From Chara braunii (Eukaryota > Streptophyta > Charophyceae > Charales > Characeae): 45,607 nucleotides of DNA. The position numbers and the translations under genes were made by a program. The notes under the pieces were generated by a model. That model was not told where the DNA came from. It worked only from the letters and a program-made list of their open reading frames with translations, and did no database searches. This document shows, piece by piece, positions 9,656 through 19,755 of this stretch; the stretch's first letter is position 1, and each line of letters starts with the position of its first letter. The DNA is taken from NCBI GenBank assembly GCA_003427395.1, contig BFEA01000143.1, positions 1,531,026-1,576,632 of the forward strand. The letters run 5' to 3'.

Positions 9656-10324
9656 TGCAACAACCTGTTCATTATGCCTCGTAACCTGTGTAAGGGCCCC
9701 AGGCCCGACGTCAGCCTAGGCCGCATTACGTAGAGACAGGACCCCAAATGTGTGGGTTCAGGGGCCAAGGCAATTGTACACTACCCTCAGTCAAAGCCAC
9801 CATGGACCCAGTCGAGGTCGCCGGTCAGACACACACACTTGTTTGTCTGCAGGTACCAAGACAACATTCAGGCCAAGTGGAAGTCTGCAATTGTATGGGA
9901 TACAGGCCGTCGGCTGCGAGTCAATCTGAGCCACCGTGAGTGGGAGACCTGAGGCAGGTCTACCCGGTCAAATGCTACATAAGACCCTGCCTCCGGGGAG
10001 TCGACATTCAGTTTTGCTATGCTGACTTGACGCCGGCTGGACGCTGGCTAGACGTTGGCTAGACGCTGGCTGTACGCTAGCACTGTGGATGACGACGCGA
10101 GACTGCTTGCCTGCTTGTTCCTCCCTGTCTTGGCGCCAGCCTTTGCTGACGTGGCGCAAGCCACGCTGTCTTCGACATTGCTGATGTGGTGCATGCCACT
10201 CTGTCTTCATTGTTGACGTGGCATTTGCCACATTGTCTTTGTTGTTGAGTTGGACGCGACAAGGAGGGAGATCGGGATTTGTGGATGATAGAGAAGGAAG
10301 GGATGCTTACCTGTTGGCGATGTC
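9656..10324 (+). repeat. 3' LTR of element A, truncated
   Basis: It begins TGCAACAACC just after a purine-rich GGCAGGAA and repeats the first two thirds of 1561-2593, including the TATA-like CTACATAAGA and three GTGGC-NNNN-GCCAC units (10148-10230). It stops at GATGTC (10324). The last third and the CATTACA end are missing. An inverted relative of the element begins at the next base, inside a palindrome. Confidence 0.85.
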
Positions 10325-10374
10325 GACATCGCCATCAACAGATCGCGATGAAGAAGTTCGCTTTGATACCAAAT
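10325..10374 (-). other. Primer-binding site and leader stub of an inverted element-A relative
   Basis: On the minus strand 10374-10359 reads ATTTGGTATCAAAGCG, a primer-binding site right after the LTR end. It is followed by ACTTCTTCATCGCGATCTG, which matches the start of the element A leader (2611-2640). Only about 34 bp of leader remain before the palindromic break. Confidence 0.72.
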
Positions 10375-11538
10375 TGTAATGAACCCAGTCTGACAGATAC
10401 TCAGAAGTTGTCAGATACCTGTAGAGTCAGTATCTGCGGCAAAGTCTCGAACTCGTGAAGTGATATCTCAACAGCATCTCATTATTATCAATATGGAGGG
10501 GGAATAGACAAAGGAGAAGATGAAGATTCACACAATAATCCATGCTCAACCCTCTCCTTCTTCGGGCTTCTCCCCTCTCCACATCAACAATGATAATAAG
10601 TATATTCCTGATCACACACAGAAGTGCCACGTGGCAATCAATCTCATGAAGACCATAAAGACATTGCAGATTCCAGTATCGACTTCAAATCCAGGTGAGT
10701 ACCCGTTCTCCTTCAACCATAGATCCCGATCTTCCTCCTCCTCGCAACCAGTCACCTCATGTAGACAGCGTGGACAATGCCACGTCACCAATGGAAACAA
10801 GTGGCAATTGCCACATCACCAGCGTAGACCAGTAGCAGCACCACATCAGCATGCCACATAGACTAGAGGCAGCACCACGTAGACCAGAGGCAGCGCCACA
10901 TCAGCATGCCACGTATACCAGAGGAAGCACCACATCAGCATGCCACGTAGACCAGAGGCAGCGCCACGTATACCAAAGGCAGCGCTACATCAGCATGCCA
11001 TGTAGACCATAGGCAGCGCCACGTCAGCATGGCCTGCCGCACTGAAGAAGCACCAGCATGCTGCCTCCACCTTGTGCTGTCGTTCGCAACGCTTGTGCAC
11101 AGCCAGCATGAAGCCAGCGTCATGTCAAAGTCGAGCCAGCGTCAAACCAGCATAGCAAGACTGAATGCCTTGACTCTCTCGAGGCCAGCCTTAAGTAGCA
11201 ATGAGCGAGGTTGTTTGGCCTCGGTGCTTTTTCCCTCAGTCATCCAGATTGACTCACAGCTGAAGTCCTGGATTGTACAGTTGCAGACTTCTCCCTTAGA
11301 CCTGATGCTGTTTGGGTACTTGCATACAAACAAGTGTGTGTGCTTGATCTGCGGCCTGGGCTAGGTACCTTTGGACTTCGACTGTTGGGTGGACCAACAG
11401 TTGAAGTCAATTGTCACACGCCCAGACCCTGAATTCGTGAGAGGCTTTTTCTGCCCTTGTTCGGCCTGGGCTGAGGGCGGCCAAGTAGGCCCTCTGATGA
11501 CCCTCAGTTCCACGAGACATATGGCATGGGTTATTGCA
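10375..11538 (-). repeat. Inverted LTR of the element A family
   Basis: On the minus strand it starts TGCAATAACCC and ends TTCATTACA, giving correct TG...CA ends. It matches element A's LTR throughout, including the segment CTTGTTTGTATGCA (about 11325) and the CTATTCCCCCTC segment (about 10500). A hairpin near 11371-11405 (15-bp stem, one G-T pair) sits where element A has its ACAGTTGACT hairpin. A degenerate array of GCCACGT/CACATCAGCATGCCAC units occupies about 10770-11030. It abuts the remnant 5' LTR of element B. Confidence 0.8.
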
Positions 11539-11641
11539 GTGTAATATCTGTGTGATTCTGCTTTTTGGACTGTGAGACTTTTTGGCTTTCAATGTGATGC
11601 ACTATGAAATCAGTCATTTCGCTGCTGCTCATTTCCTTGCA
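11539..11641 (+). repeat. Remnant (last ~100 bp) of the 5' LTR of element B
   Basis: Segment GTGTAATATCTGTGTG ... CATTTCGCTGCTGCTC ... CCTTGCA repeats the last ~120 bp of the 3' LTR (20555-20671). The rest of this LTR is absent, replaced by the inverted element-A-family LTR. Confidence 0.85.
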
Positions 11642-11659
11642 ATTTGGTATTAGAGTTGG
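11642..11659 (+). other. Primer-binding site of element B
   Basis: TTTGGTATTAGAGTTGG lies one base after the LTR end CCTTGCA. It is one mismatch from the TGGTATCAGAG core complementary to initiator tRNA-Met. Confidence 0.8.
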
Positions 11660-12633
11660 TTCGATTACGCGTGCTTGTTCTTTGCAATAGCTGTTTGGTG
11701 CTTCGCTTATGGTGGTGGGGCAGTGATAACACGTGCGTTGAATGTGCGGCGGCCCAGGGTCGTGTGGGCGCGTCAGAAAGGCTATGTGGTGGCATTGGGG
11801 TGTAAGCTGGATGATGAGAACTCGCTGATGTGGCATTTAAGCTGAGGTGGAACTGCATTCCAGTGTTTGTTGTGCCAAGGCAAAGACCGGTCATCATGAA
11901 TGCACGTCAGGTTGCTGGTGAGAAATTTGTGGTTGGGGGCAGCATTATGAGGTACGTTGCTCTCATCCTTATCTACCCTCTTTATTGCTTCTTACCGTGA
12001 GGAGGTGAGTTTTGTCTTGAGAGTCCTCTCGATGTGAGGTGTCGCGAGCACTCAACCTTGAGAGTCGACATTCTTCCTGGGCAACAAGCTGGTGGGAGAC
12101 GGGCGAAGCCTCTGAAGGGCACTAGACGAAGCACTCGGGTCACGGTCACCACGCCAACCCGCTGGGACTAGTACACGCATGCTTTGTCACAAGTCCTTGG
12201 TTCTGCTTGTTGCGTTGTTAGAGGTCATGTTGGGCATGCCAACCCTATAAGAGATGCATACCAGACCGTCTATAAATATTTCTAGCGGATTCGACTTGAA
12301 TCCTTGTTGTGATCGTCGTCCTGTCTGCGAAGTTAAATAATTCCTGAGGACCTTGGGGGTTGTCCTTAAACTGCCTCTTGATCAGCCGGATCAATCGGAT
12401 GTAAGGCTCGTTGCACGCGAGAATAAAGGAAATGCAGGGCTGACAGGCTTAGCATAGGCTTGGGGCAGAGGGTTGGGCTGGATTGCACACCTTCAGACAC
12501 GCTGCTCAACCAGATGCTCAGGACGTCGACACAAGTGATTACTCAAGAAGGATACAAGGGGAGGGAAGATTTTGGCAAACTGTTCATCACTGAACTAATT
12601 AGATTATTTGCCATCCAACATGCATCTCTACAT
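11660..12633 (+). promoter_or_regulatory. Leader of element B, with a TATA-like site
   Basis: No gene is seen. CTATAAATATT at 12270-12280 is a strong TATA-box match, unusual because it lies some 600 bp downstream of the LTR. A small open frame at 12460-12687 has no recognisable features. Whether the site is used is unknown. Confidence 0.35.
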
Positions 12634-14089
12634 GTGACTTATTTTACTTTTGATTATTTAGTTGTTACATACTTGGTTAACAACTAACAGACAGATGCAG
12701 ATAAAATAGTATATTCCCTGCTGCATTGCATTCTATTTTAGAATAATCTAAAAATAGACATAGAGTTGCCTTTCAAGATCTGACATTGGCTGTTGTTTAC
12801 CACTTGACTACTTTTCTCCAGGGTGACCGAAATTAGTTGTTTATTATTTTACTCGGTTGGGTGTCATGCTGAGGTAGGATTCAGTGCGGACTCTAGTTTA
12901 GATCACACATTATTGTAGCTCATGAGTGAAGAAGGAAGCAGTGAGGAGGAGGAACGATTAGTGGAAAATCTTAGAGTCACTCGCCGAACTGCACGCAGTC
13001 GACTGATCACTTTCCTAGGGTTAGGTCAGGGAGAGGAAAGGAGGCTGCGGAGGGAAGCCAGAGAGAGGACGGCATTACAGAGAGGGAAGCAGCAGCCAAT
13101 GTCGAGGCAGCTATCGCTACCACCTCACCATGTCACAGGCGTCATATCAGGCCTCTTCGCCAGGTGTTAGTTAGAGTGCCCCCCAAGTTTCCATTAGTCA
13201 GTCTGTTGGTTTGCAAGTCAGCCAACAGCCTCAACTCACGCCAGAAGATTACGATATCCTACAAGTGGAGGCTCTTCATGATGAGTTGCAGCAATAGTCG
13301 AGGGAAGTAGAAGAGAGAAAACAGAGGGCTAGAATGAGAAAAGCCAGACTAGGAGCTAGGAGGCAAGATACTTATTTTATTTTGATTATTTAGTTGTTAT
13401 GGACTTGGTTAACAACTGACAAACAGATGCAGATGGAATAGTATATTCCCTACTGCAGTGCATTCTGTTTTAGAGTAATCTAAAAATAGATAGAGTTACC
13501 TTTCAGGATCTGACATTGGGGTCTGGTTATCACTTGACTACTTTTCTCCAGGTTGACCGAAATTAGTTGTTTATTATTACTCTGTTGGGTGTCATGCCGA
13601 GGTAGGATTCAGTGTGGAGTCCAGTTTAGATCACACATCACTATAGCTCATGAGTGAAAAAGAAAGCAGTGAGGAGGAAGAACAATTAATGGAGAATCTT
13701 AGATTCTTAGTCGACTGACCATTTTCCTAGAGTTTGATCAAGGAGAGGAAAGGAGGCTGCAGAGGGAAGCTAGAGAGAGGACGACATTACAGAGGGCTAG
13801 GGAAGCAGCAACCAACGCCGAGACAACTATCGCTACCGCCTCTACCATATCACAAGCCTCATCTCAGGTCTCTTCGTCAGGTGTCGGTCAGAGTGGCCCC
13901 CAAGTTTCCGTTAGTCAGTCTGTAGGTTTGGCAAGTCAACCAACAACCTCAACTCACGCCAGAAGATTATGAGATCCTACAAGCGAAGGCTCTTCATGAC
14001 GAGTTGCAGCAGCAATTGAGGGACGTAGAAGAGAGACAACGGAGGGCTAGAATGAGAAAAGTCAGACTAGGAGCTAGGAGGCAGGAGTT
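12634..14089 (+). repeat. 728-bp direct tandem duplication covering the gag start of element B
   Basis: Copy 1 spans about 12634-13361 and copy 2 about 13362-14089. Landmarks repeat at constant spacing: the TGATTATTTAGTTGTTA segment, the phrase ATCTGACATTGG, and the start codon ATGAGTGAA (12922 and 13650). The copies differ by scattered substitutions and small indels, so the duplication is not recent. Each copy breaks the gag N-terminal frame differently. Confidence 0.9.
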
Positions 14090-15480
14090 AGGAGCATTAG
14101 AAGCCCTAGATGAGTCAACACTAGATCCTGCGGTTCAGTTGCTGCGTCGCTCGCTTCTCTGCGTAGCAAAAACGCAAGTTGTTCAGCAGGAACTATTGGT
14201 CGAGCTAGTGGCCGGCCAGAATCGTACTACGGCTGCGCTACAGGCTCCTCGTCCCATGATGAGACAACCTCAGTACTCCGTAGCTCCCCCTATGGTTGTG
14301 GGTCCCTTAGTGACGTCATCGCCGACAGGGGCCCTCTTTCTCCCCTATGTTTGGTATGCCTCTCTCAAGTGGTGTAGCAGCAGGTAGTGGTAAGATACTT
14401 GGGACTTCTACCCTTCCATCCACGACGGTTGCAGCTACAGTCCAGCCGTCAGAGCAGCCTCGGGTTAGCATGCCGCTATCTGCCCCATTGGTTACGCAAC
14501 CAATGCAGCGGACACCTGGGGCAATCCAACCCATGCAGTGGATGCCCAAGATCCCCTTGTTGAGTCCTAAACCCTTCTCTGGCGACAAGAAGAAGGAAGA
14601 GGATATGGACACCTGGGTGAGGACTGTGCCTACTTATGTGAGGCACAAGCTCACAAGTCCAGAAGAGAAAGTTATAGTCGTTGCATCCTTTCTGGAAGGT
14701 TTTGCAGCACGATGGTTAAATGGTGTAGTGCAGCTACAGGGTTTCGGTCAGAACTTCGATGCCTGGGCCCAGACGCGGACATTGGAAGACTTCGTACGGA
14801 ATGTGTATAATAGGTGGCATGACCCTCAAGGGGCTCCAAAGGTCATTGACTCACTAGCTAGTCGTGGTTCAAAGAGGTACCAAACAGTTCGTGAGGTCAC
14901 AGACGCGGTAGAAAGTTTGATCGTGGTACCTGGCGTGCGTTATGATCCACAGGTACTCCTCACAACTTATCTGCGATGTCTGCCTACAGATGTCAAGAAC
15001 AAGTTGTGGTGGACGAGGCCACCATTGATGTCCATAACTTCGCTCTTTCAGCAATAAGGCTTTAGATATAGAGGCCAAACTTGGGACCGCACAACAGGGT
15101 CTGATGGATGGTAGGAAGAAGAAGCTTCCTCGGGATTGGAGGAAGAAGGGTAATTTTATGTTCGTCGACCACGATGGTCAGACGGTTGAGATTGACGACT
15201 TCCCTGACTTTGGGGAAGACACAGAGTAGGATGGGGCGATTGAGACTTTGGAAGGAGGAGTTGTGGCGCCTATCAAGGAAAAGGCTAAGAGGACCGAGAA
15301 ACAGAAGGTAGGCCGGTCTAAGGGTCAAGGCGACCGAGGGACACCAGTTTGGGTGCGACTTGGTTTAGACTACGAGGTGTGGAGAGACCGAGTAGGGCCA
15401 CGTGTCTTAACAATGGCAACTTTGGCCACGCGGCTAGAACGTGCAAAAGCAAAAAGGTCACAACAAAGGTAACCTCGCCT
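12922..15480 (+). pseudogene. gag: gag polyprotein of element B (broken, N-terminus duplicated)
   Basis: The N-terminus is acidic (MSEEGSSEEEERLVENLR) and occurs twice because of the 728-bp duplication. A basic, glutamine-rich helix-like region (14004-14200) follows, then a Pro/Thr-rich spacer. The capsid domain is open from 14347 to 15055: PKPFSGDKKKEEDMDTWVRT, FLEGFAARWLNGVVQLQ, and DFVRNVYNRWHDP. Near 15400 a knuckle reads CLNNGNFGHAARTC, where the second Cys of CX2CX4HX4C is Asn, so zinc binding is impaired. Frameshifts near 14340, 15055 and 15330 separate the pieces. Gag would package element RNA. Confidence 0.8.
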
Positions 15481-15754
15481 ACGGTGGTTGGCTTGCCTTC
15501 GCTCTCTGCTAGTACTTGTGAAAGTTCTTCGCAAGGGAAACACCTCGGGCCAGTAGGAGTTTTAGCCGCTCTTACTCGCGCTGAAGTCGTAACGTTGCCT
15601 TCCCCACTTCAGGCGTTGGCCAAGGCTATTGACCCACTAGTCGGCCCGCAGACACATGTAGACCAATCGATGCTCTATTTGAGAGATGTGTATGAGTCGT
15701 TACAAGAGTTAGAGCTGAGTGGTCAGGGAAGGACCCCAAAGACTCTTAGGCGAT

Positions 15755-16105
15755 GATTAGTAGAGGTCCTAAAGGTGAACATTTCGTGATAGAGGTTGAT
15801 GTAGGTGGCTGGAAAGTGGGCGCCTTCGCAGACATAGGCTCTACATGGAACTTCATCAGTGTGCTTGTGTGGATAGGTTGCGCTTAGGGGACCAAGTGCA
15901 GCGGCTAAACAGATTTGTAGCATCCATGTTAGCCAACAAGCGCAGTATGGTTGTCCAAGACTATGTCAAGGACGTATTATGCACCTTCTCCTATGGAGGA
16001 GGGGAACTGAGACACCAAATATCGTTCCTCGTGAGCGACGAGCTGCCATTTGACATGCTGCTAGGTATGTACTACCTCGAGGTCGCAAAGCCACAATTCG
16101 ACTAG
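15755..16105 (+). pseudogene. Aspartic protease domain of element B (broken)
   Basis: VIEVDVGGWKVGAFADIGST (15790-15849) leads into WNFIS and aligns with the retropepsin-like active site, usually ALIDSGSTHNFIS. The D-[ST]-G triad reads D-I-G, so the active-site Ser/Thr is lost. After a stop near 15885 the domain continues to ELPFDMLLGMYYLEVAKPQFD with a stop at 16103. The equivalent position is also mutated in element A, by a different substitution. Confidence 0.75.
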
Positions 16106-16399
16106 GATAGGAAGGTGATGATTCACAGGTTGCCAAACGGAAGGACCATTAGACTCCAGAAGTACAAAGCTAGCAGGCTAGTGGAGAACTATGGTTTCAT
16201 GTGTGTTGCATCTTTCTATAACTATTATTCGCAGAACCACGAGGAGGGGATGTATCTAGTCTTTGTCTATGAGAAAGGGGAGGCCGTAAAAACACCCAGA
16301 GATAGAAGTAGTCATCGCAAGTCATCCTGACTTTTTTGAGGAGCCTAAAGGTGTGGTAGAAAGGAAGGTGGTCCATGCAATAGAAATCGTCCCTGATAG

Positions 16400-17298
16400 T
16401 CAGGTACCTAGAGGATGAATGCATAGGATGTCTCCTACGGAGTTGGATGAGCTTCGCTGCCAGCTCAAGGAGCTCACAGAGAAGGGTTGGATTGGGCCAA
16501 GTACGTCCCCTATGGAGAGCCAGTTCTATTTGTCCCGAAGAAAGGGGGGACCCTGAGGATGTGCATTGATTATGGAGGCCTCAATGCCATCACAGTTAAG
16601 AACGCAAAGCCTTTACATCGCATCGATGACCTCTTGGATAGAGTGCAGGGATGTCGGTACTTCACAAAGATAGATCCAAAGTCCGGATACCATTAGATTG
16701 CCATTAGGCTTGAGGATCAACAGAAAACCGTTTTTCAGACCAGGTATGGTCTGTACGAGTTTGTGGTGATGCCCTTTGGACTATGCAATGCTCCTGGTAC
16801 ATTTCAGCACGCAATGAATCGGATATTTCATGACTACTTGGACAAGTTTATCGCCGTGTACCTCGACGATATCCTGATCTTTAGTAGGACTGTTGAGGAG
16901 CACGCTGAGCACTTGGAAATAGTGCTAGGTCTCCTAAGACAGCACCAGTATAAGATAAACTTGGAGAAACGTGAATTTGGTCGCACCAAGATTTTTTTAT
17001 ATCAAGGTCATGTGATTTTTGCGGACGATTTGGGGCCAGACGATGCCAAAGTGGCCAGCATACGTGACTGGCCCGGCCTCAAACTGTTACTGAGGTCCGG
17101 TTGTTTTTGGGGATGACGGGCAACTATTGTCTGTCTGTGAAGAACTATACTGAGGTCCGGTTGTTTTTGGGGATGACGGGCAACTATTGTCTGTCTGTGA
17201 AGAACTATAGTACTATAGCTTCCCCACTAAGATACCTCACCCGCCTTGACAACCCTTGGGAGTGGACCGAAGAGTCTGAGGCAGCCTTCAAGAAATAA
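16400..17298 (+). pseudogene. Reverse transcriptase domain of element B (broken)
   Basis: Segments in order: MHRMSPTELDELRCQLKEL, then after a frameshift PVLFVPKKGGTLRMCIDYGG, KIDPKSGYH followed by a TAG stop at 16696-16698 (a probable CAG-to-TAG change, since HQ is conserved there), FVVMPFGLCNAPGTFQHAMN, and the intact catalytic box YLDDILIFS (about 16859-16885). The thumb segment contains a duplicated 20-codon block (17088-17207) and ends in WEWTEESEAAFKK just before a MITE insertion. Confidence 0.88.
17088..17207 (+). repeat. Exact 60-bp tandem duplication in the RT of element B
   Basis: The block from TACTGAGGTCCGG to AAGAACTA occurs twice back to back with no difference seen (17088-17147 and 17148-17207). 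Being 60 bp, it keeps frame and adds 20 residues. Identity of the copies means it is much younger than the element. Confidence 0.95.
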
Positions 17299-17300
17299 CT

Positions 17301-17654
17301 GGCATTTCGTTAAAATTGACAATTTTTTACTATTTTCACGAAATTGGGTATCCGAGAAAAAACTGTGTTTTTTAGCATGTTTTTGTGCCCACGACATTGG
17401 ACCATTGATGGTCCGGCGTCTTGGGGACTCCGGACCATCTAATGTATCTCGACGTAAAGTACCGTCAAATTACATCTAAGGGTAAAAAAAAAATGAAACA
17501 AAATCAAGGCAGATCAGATGGTTCGGCATCCTGGGGACGTCGGACCATCAATGGTCTGATGTGGTCGGCACAAAAAAATGCAAAAAAATACTGTGCTTTT
17601 TTGGAAGATCAATTTCATGAAAATAGTAAAAAATGTCAATTTTAACGAAATGCC
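17301..17654. mobile_element. 354-bp MITE with long terminal inverted repeats inside element B pol
   Basis: The ends are inverted copies of about 45 bp: GGCATTTCGTTAAAATTGAC at the left and its complement at the right, with one or two differences. A second inverted layer of GGACCATTGATGGTCCGG and related sequences lies inside, around a short A-rich centre, so the whole element can fold back. No protein is encoded. It splits codons of the RT-RNase H junction: AAFKK on the left, YALTHYEVL on the right. No clean target-site duplication was found, so the superfamily is not assigned. Confidence 0.9.
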
Positions 17655-18156
17655 TGTTAAATCAAAGTATGCCCTGACACACTACGAAGTCCTCAAATTT
17701 CCTGATCCTGAACAACCCTTTGTTGTGACCACAAACGCCAACCGATATGGCGTAGGCACGGTCCTTCCGCAGGAGGAGGGGAAAAGGCTTAGGCCAATCG
17801 AGTACATGAGCAAGAAGATGCCATCTCAAAAATTAGCTAAGCCCACGTACGAGCGAGAGCTCTATGCCCTCTACAGAGCGCTGGTCCATTGGAGGCACTA
17901 CCTCCTAGGCAGATTTTTTTATGTGAGATCTGACCATGAGACATTGCGGTGGATCAAGACACAACATGTACTCTTTGATGCACTGAAGAGGTGGATTGAA
18001 GTCATAAACATGTATGACTTCAAGCTTGACCCTCTAAATGGAGAGTATAATAAAGTGGCCGACGCACTATCGCGAAGGGCAGACAATGTGGGCGCGCTAG
18101 TGATTGAGTTTGGAATATTTGATGATGTAACTCGATCCATGGTAAAAGCCTATTAG
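17655..18156 (+). pseudogene. RNase H domain of element B
   Basis: The open frame resumes after the MITE with YALTHYEVLKFPDPEQPF. The first catalytic Asp is Asn (VVTTNANRYGVG, versus TTDAS in element A). The other acidic positions remain: Glu in TYERELYALYRAL, Asp in VRSDHETLRWIKTQ and Asp in VADALSRRAD. Loss of the first Asp should abolish RNA cleavage. The frame ends at a stop (18154) inside a 92-bp duplication. Confidence 0.85.
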
Positions 18157-18269
18157 GAAGATGGAGTTATGTTAGAGATGTGGGCGCGCTAGTGACTGAG
18201 TTTGGAATATTTGATGATGTAACTCGATCCATGGTGGAAGCCTATCAAGAAGATGCAGTTATGTTAGAG
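18086..18269 (+). repeat. 92-bp tandem duplication at the RNase H-integrase junction of element B
   Basis: The unit beginning ATGTGGGCGCGCTAGTGA is present at 18086-18177 and 18178-18269 with only a few differences. 92 is not a multiple of three, so the duplication shifts the pol frame by itself. Confidence 0.92.
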
Positions 18270-18369
18270 ATCATCCGTAAGCTAGAAGCTAAAGACAAAG
18301 TGACTTGACGAGTTTACGGTAGTTAATGGGTTGCTATTCCTTGATAAGGCTAGGAATGTGTGTTCCAGA

Positions 18370-19280
18370 TAGAGTCTTTGCGTAGTTTATTTCTAAGAGA
18401 ATGTCATGACGCAACTGGTCATTTTGGGTATAAAAAGAGCTCAACTAACTTAGTGCAGAGATTCTGGTGGCCCTCCATGCTGCAAGATGCAATTAAGTAC
18501 GTAGAAACTTGCCAAGTTTGTTAGAGGGACAAACCGAGGACTCAAGCTCCGCTTGGGCTCATAAAGCCATTGCCTATCCCTGATGGTCCCGGTAAAAGCG
18601 CATCCATGGACTTCATGGATACTCTTGTGACCAGCAAGAGCGGGAAAAGACACATCTTGGTCATAGTGGACCGGTTTGCTAAGTTTGCTAGACTAATCCA
18701 CATGCCAGAAACAGCGAAGACTGACTTTGTCATCAAGCTGTTTATGGACAACTGGGTACGGGACTGTGGTCTGCCAAAGTCCATCGTTAGTGACAGAGAT
18801 ATTCGCTTCGTTAGCGAATTGTGGCAAAGCACAGCCCAACAGATAGGCACCCAACTGCAAATGACGCCAGGGAACCACCATGAGTCGAACGGCCAAGCCG
18901 AACAGATGAACAAAGTAGTACAGCATTTGCTCCGGCATTATATCAAACCTAGTCAGGAAGATTGGGATGAGAGACTACCACTTATCGCCAATCTCTATAA
19001 CAATGTTGTGCATAGCACTACTGGACTAACCCCCAATCAATTGCACCTCAGATGGAAACGCAGATCTGCTCTGGATTTCCTTCTGCCTGAGAATCAGCCG
19101 ACTGCAACACCAGGAAGTATAGAATTTGCCATCAGATACGAGCAGTTGCTGCAGCAGGCCGTCGAGCACATTAGAAAATCTCAAGATGCTATGAGTGCAT
19201 CTAAGAACAAACATAGACGGCCTTCCACATTCCAGGTCAGTGATAGAGCCTGGGTCAAGTCATCTGAACTCGGTCAGTAG
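18370..19280 (+). pseudogene. Integrase of element B (zinc-binding and DDE core)
   Basis: The HHCC region reads ECHDATGHFGYKK ... TCQVC (about 18398-18522) with all ligands present, followed by a stop in place of the next residue. The core is open from 18570: Asp in SASMDFMDTL, Asp in SIVSDRDIRFVSELW, and Glu in ESNGQAEQMNKVVQHLLRH, the full DDE set. NLYNNVVHSTTGLTPNQLHL follows. Apart from the stop this is the best-preserved part of the element. Integrase joins the cDNA ends to chromosomal DNA. Confidence 0.9.
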
Positions 19281-19289
19281 TTGGGTATC

Positions 19290-19716
19290 TCACGAAAACT
19301 AATGCCACCGTACTTCGGCCCATTGGAGATCCTACACATAGTCGGGATCAGATTGATGGACCATCCTATGTGATTCAAATCCCTGCTCACTTACGCACAC
19401 ACCCAGTCTTTTACGCCTCAAAGTTGGCACCTTTTGCTGAAACCACCAGTTTCCTTCCAGACGCTCTATGCTGCCCCCAACCATGGACGGAGAAGTGGAC
19501 ATTGACGACATCGTGGAGCATAGAGTTATGCCTGTGCCAAAACCTCCGGGTAGAGGATGACCTCCGAAGCCTCGGATGCAGTATCGTGTTCGATTCAGAC
19601 ACCATAGTGATCCAAGTGAAGATCGGTGGTTCACCAGGGAAGAACTGCAACAGACAGCTCCCCGAGTGATTGCAGAATATAAACGAAAGCTCAAGGGGAA
19701 ACTACCTGCAAATTAA
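19290..19716 (+). pseudogene. Integrase C-terminus and chromodomain-like tail of element B
   Basis: After a stop at 19278-19280 and frameshifts, the tail reads SYVIQIPAHLRTHPVFYASK (19360-19425), then MDGEVDIDDIVEHRVMPV (from 19483), QYRVRFRHHSDPSEDRWF (from about 19581) and RVIAEYKRKLKGKLPAN, with a TAA at 19714-19716. It parallels element A's tail and supports chromovirus placement. A TGA interrupts the middle. Confidence 0.75.
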
Positions 19717-19742
19717 GGATTTCTCAGGGGACTATCGAAGTA

Positions 19743-19755
19743 CAGGAGGAGGAAA
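19743..19755 (+). other. Polypurine tract of element B
   Basis: CAGGAGGAGGAAA lies directly before the 3' LTR start TGCGAGGAA. The position and composition fit the plus-strand primer for second-strand synthesis. Confidence 0.75.

Larger units (their letters stand above)
1561..10324 (+). mobile_element. Ty3/gypsy (chromovirus-type) retrotransposon A, decayed
   Basis: The order is 5' LTR (1561-2593), Met-type primer-binding site, long leader, gag with an intact CCHC knuckle, protease, reverse transcriptase, RNase H, integrase, chromodomain-like tail, and a 3' LTR cut short at about 10324. The protease-RT-RH-IN order defines Ty3/gypsy, and the C-terminal chromodomain-like region points to the chromovirus branch. 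Every gene has stops or frameshifts, so the copy is inactive. It hosts a GC-rich foldback element in its leader and a tRNA-like insert in its RT. The LTRs differ at many positions, indicating an old insertion. Confidence 0.9.

Noticed and set aside
17088-18269. CRISPR-like or satellite array
   Set aside because: The repeats are two-copy coding duplications without spacers, in a eukaryotic retroelement.
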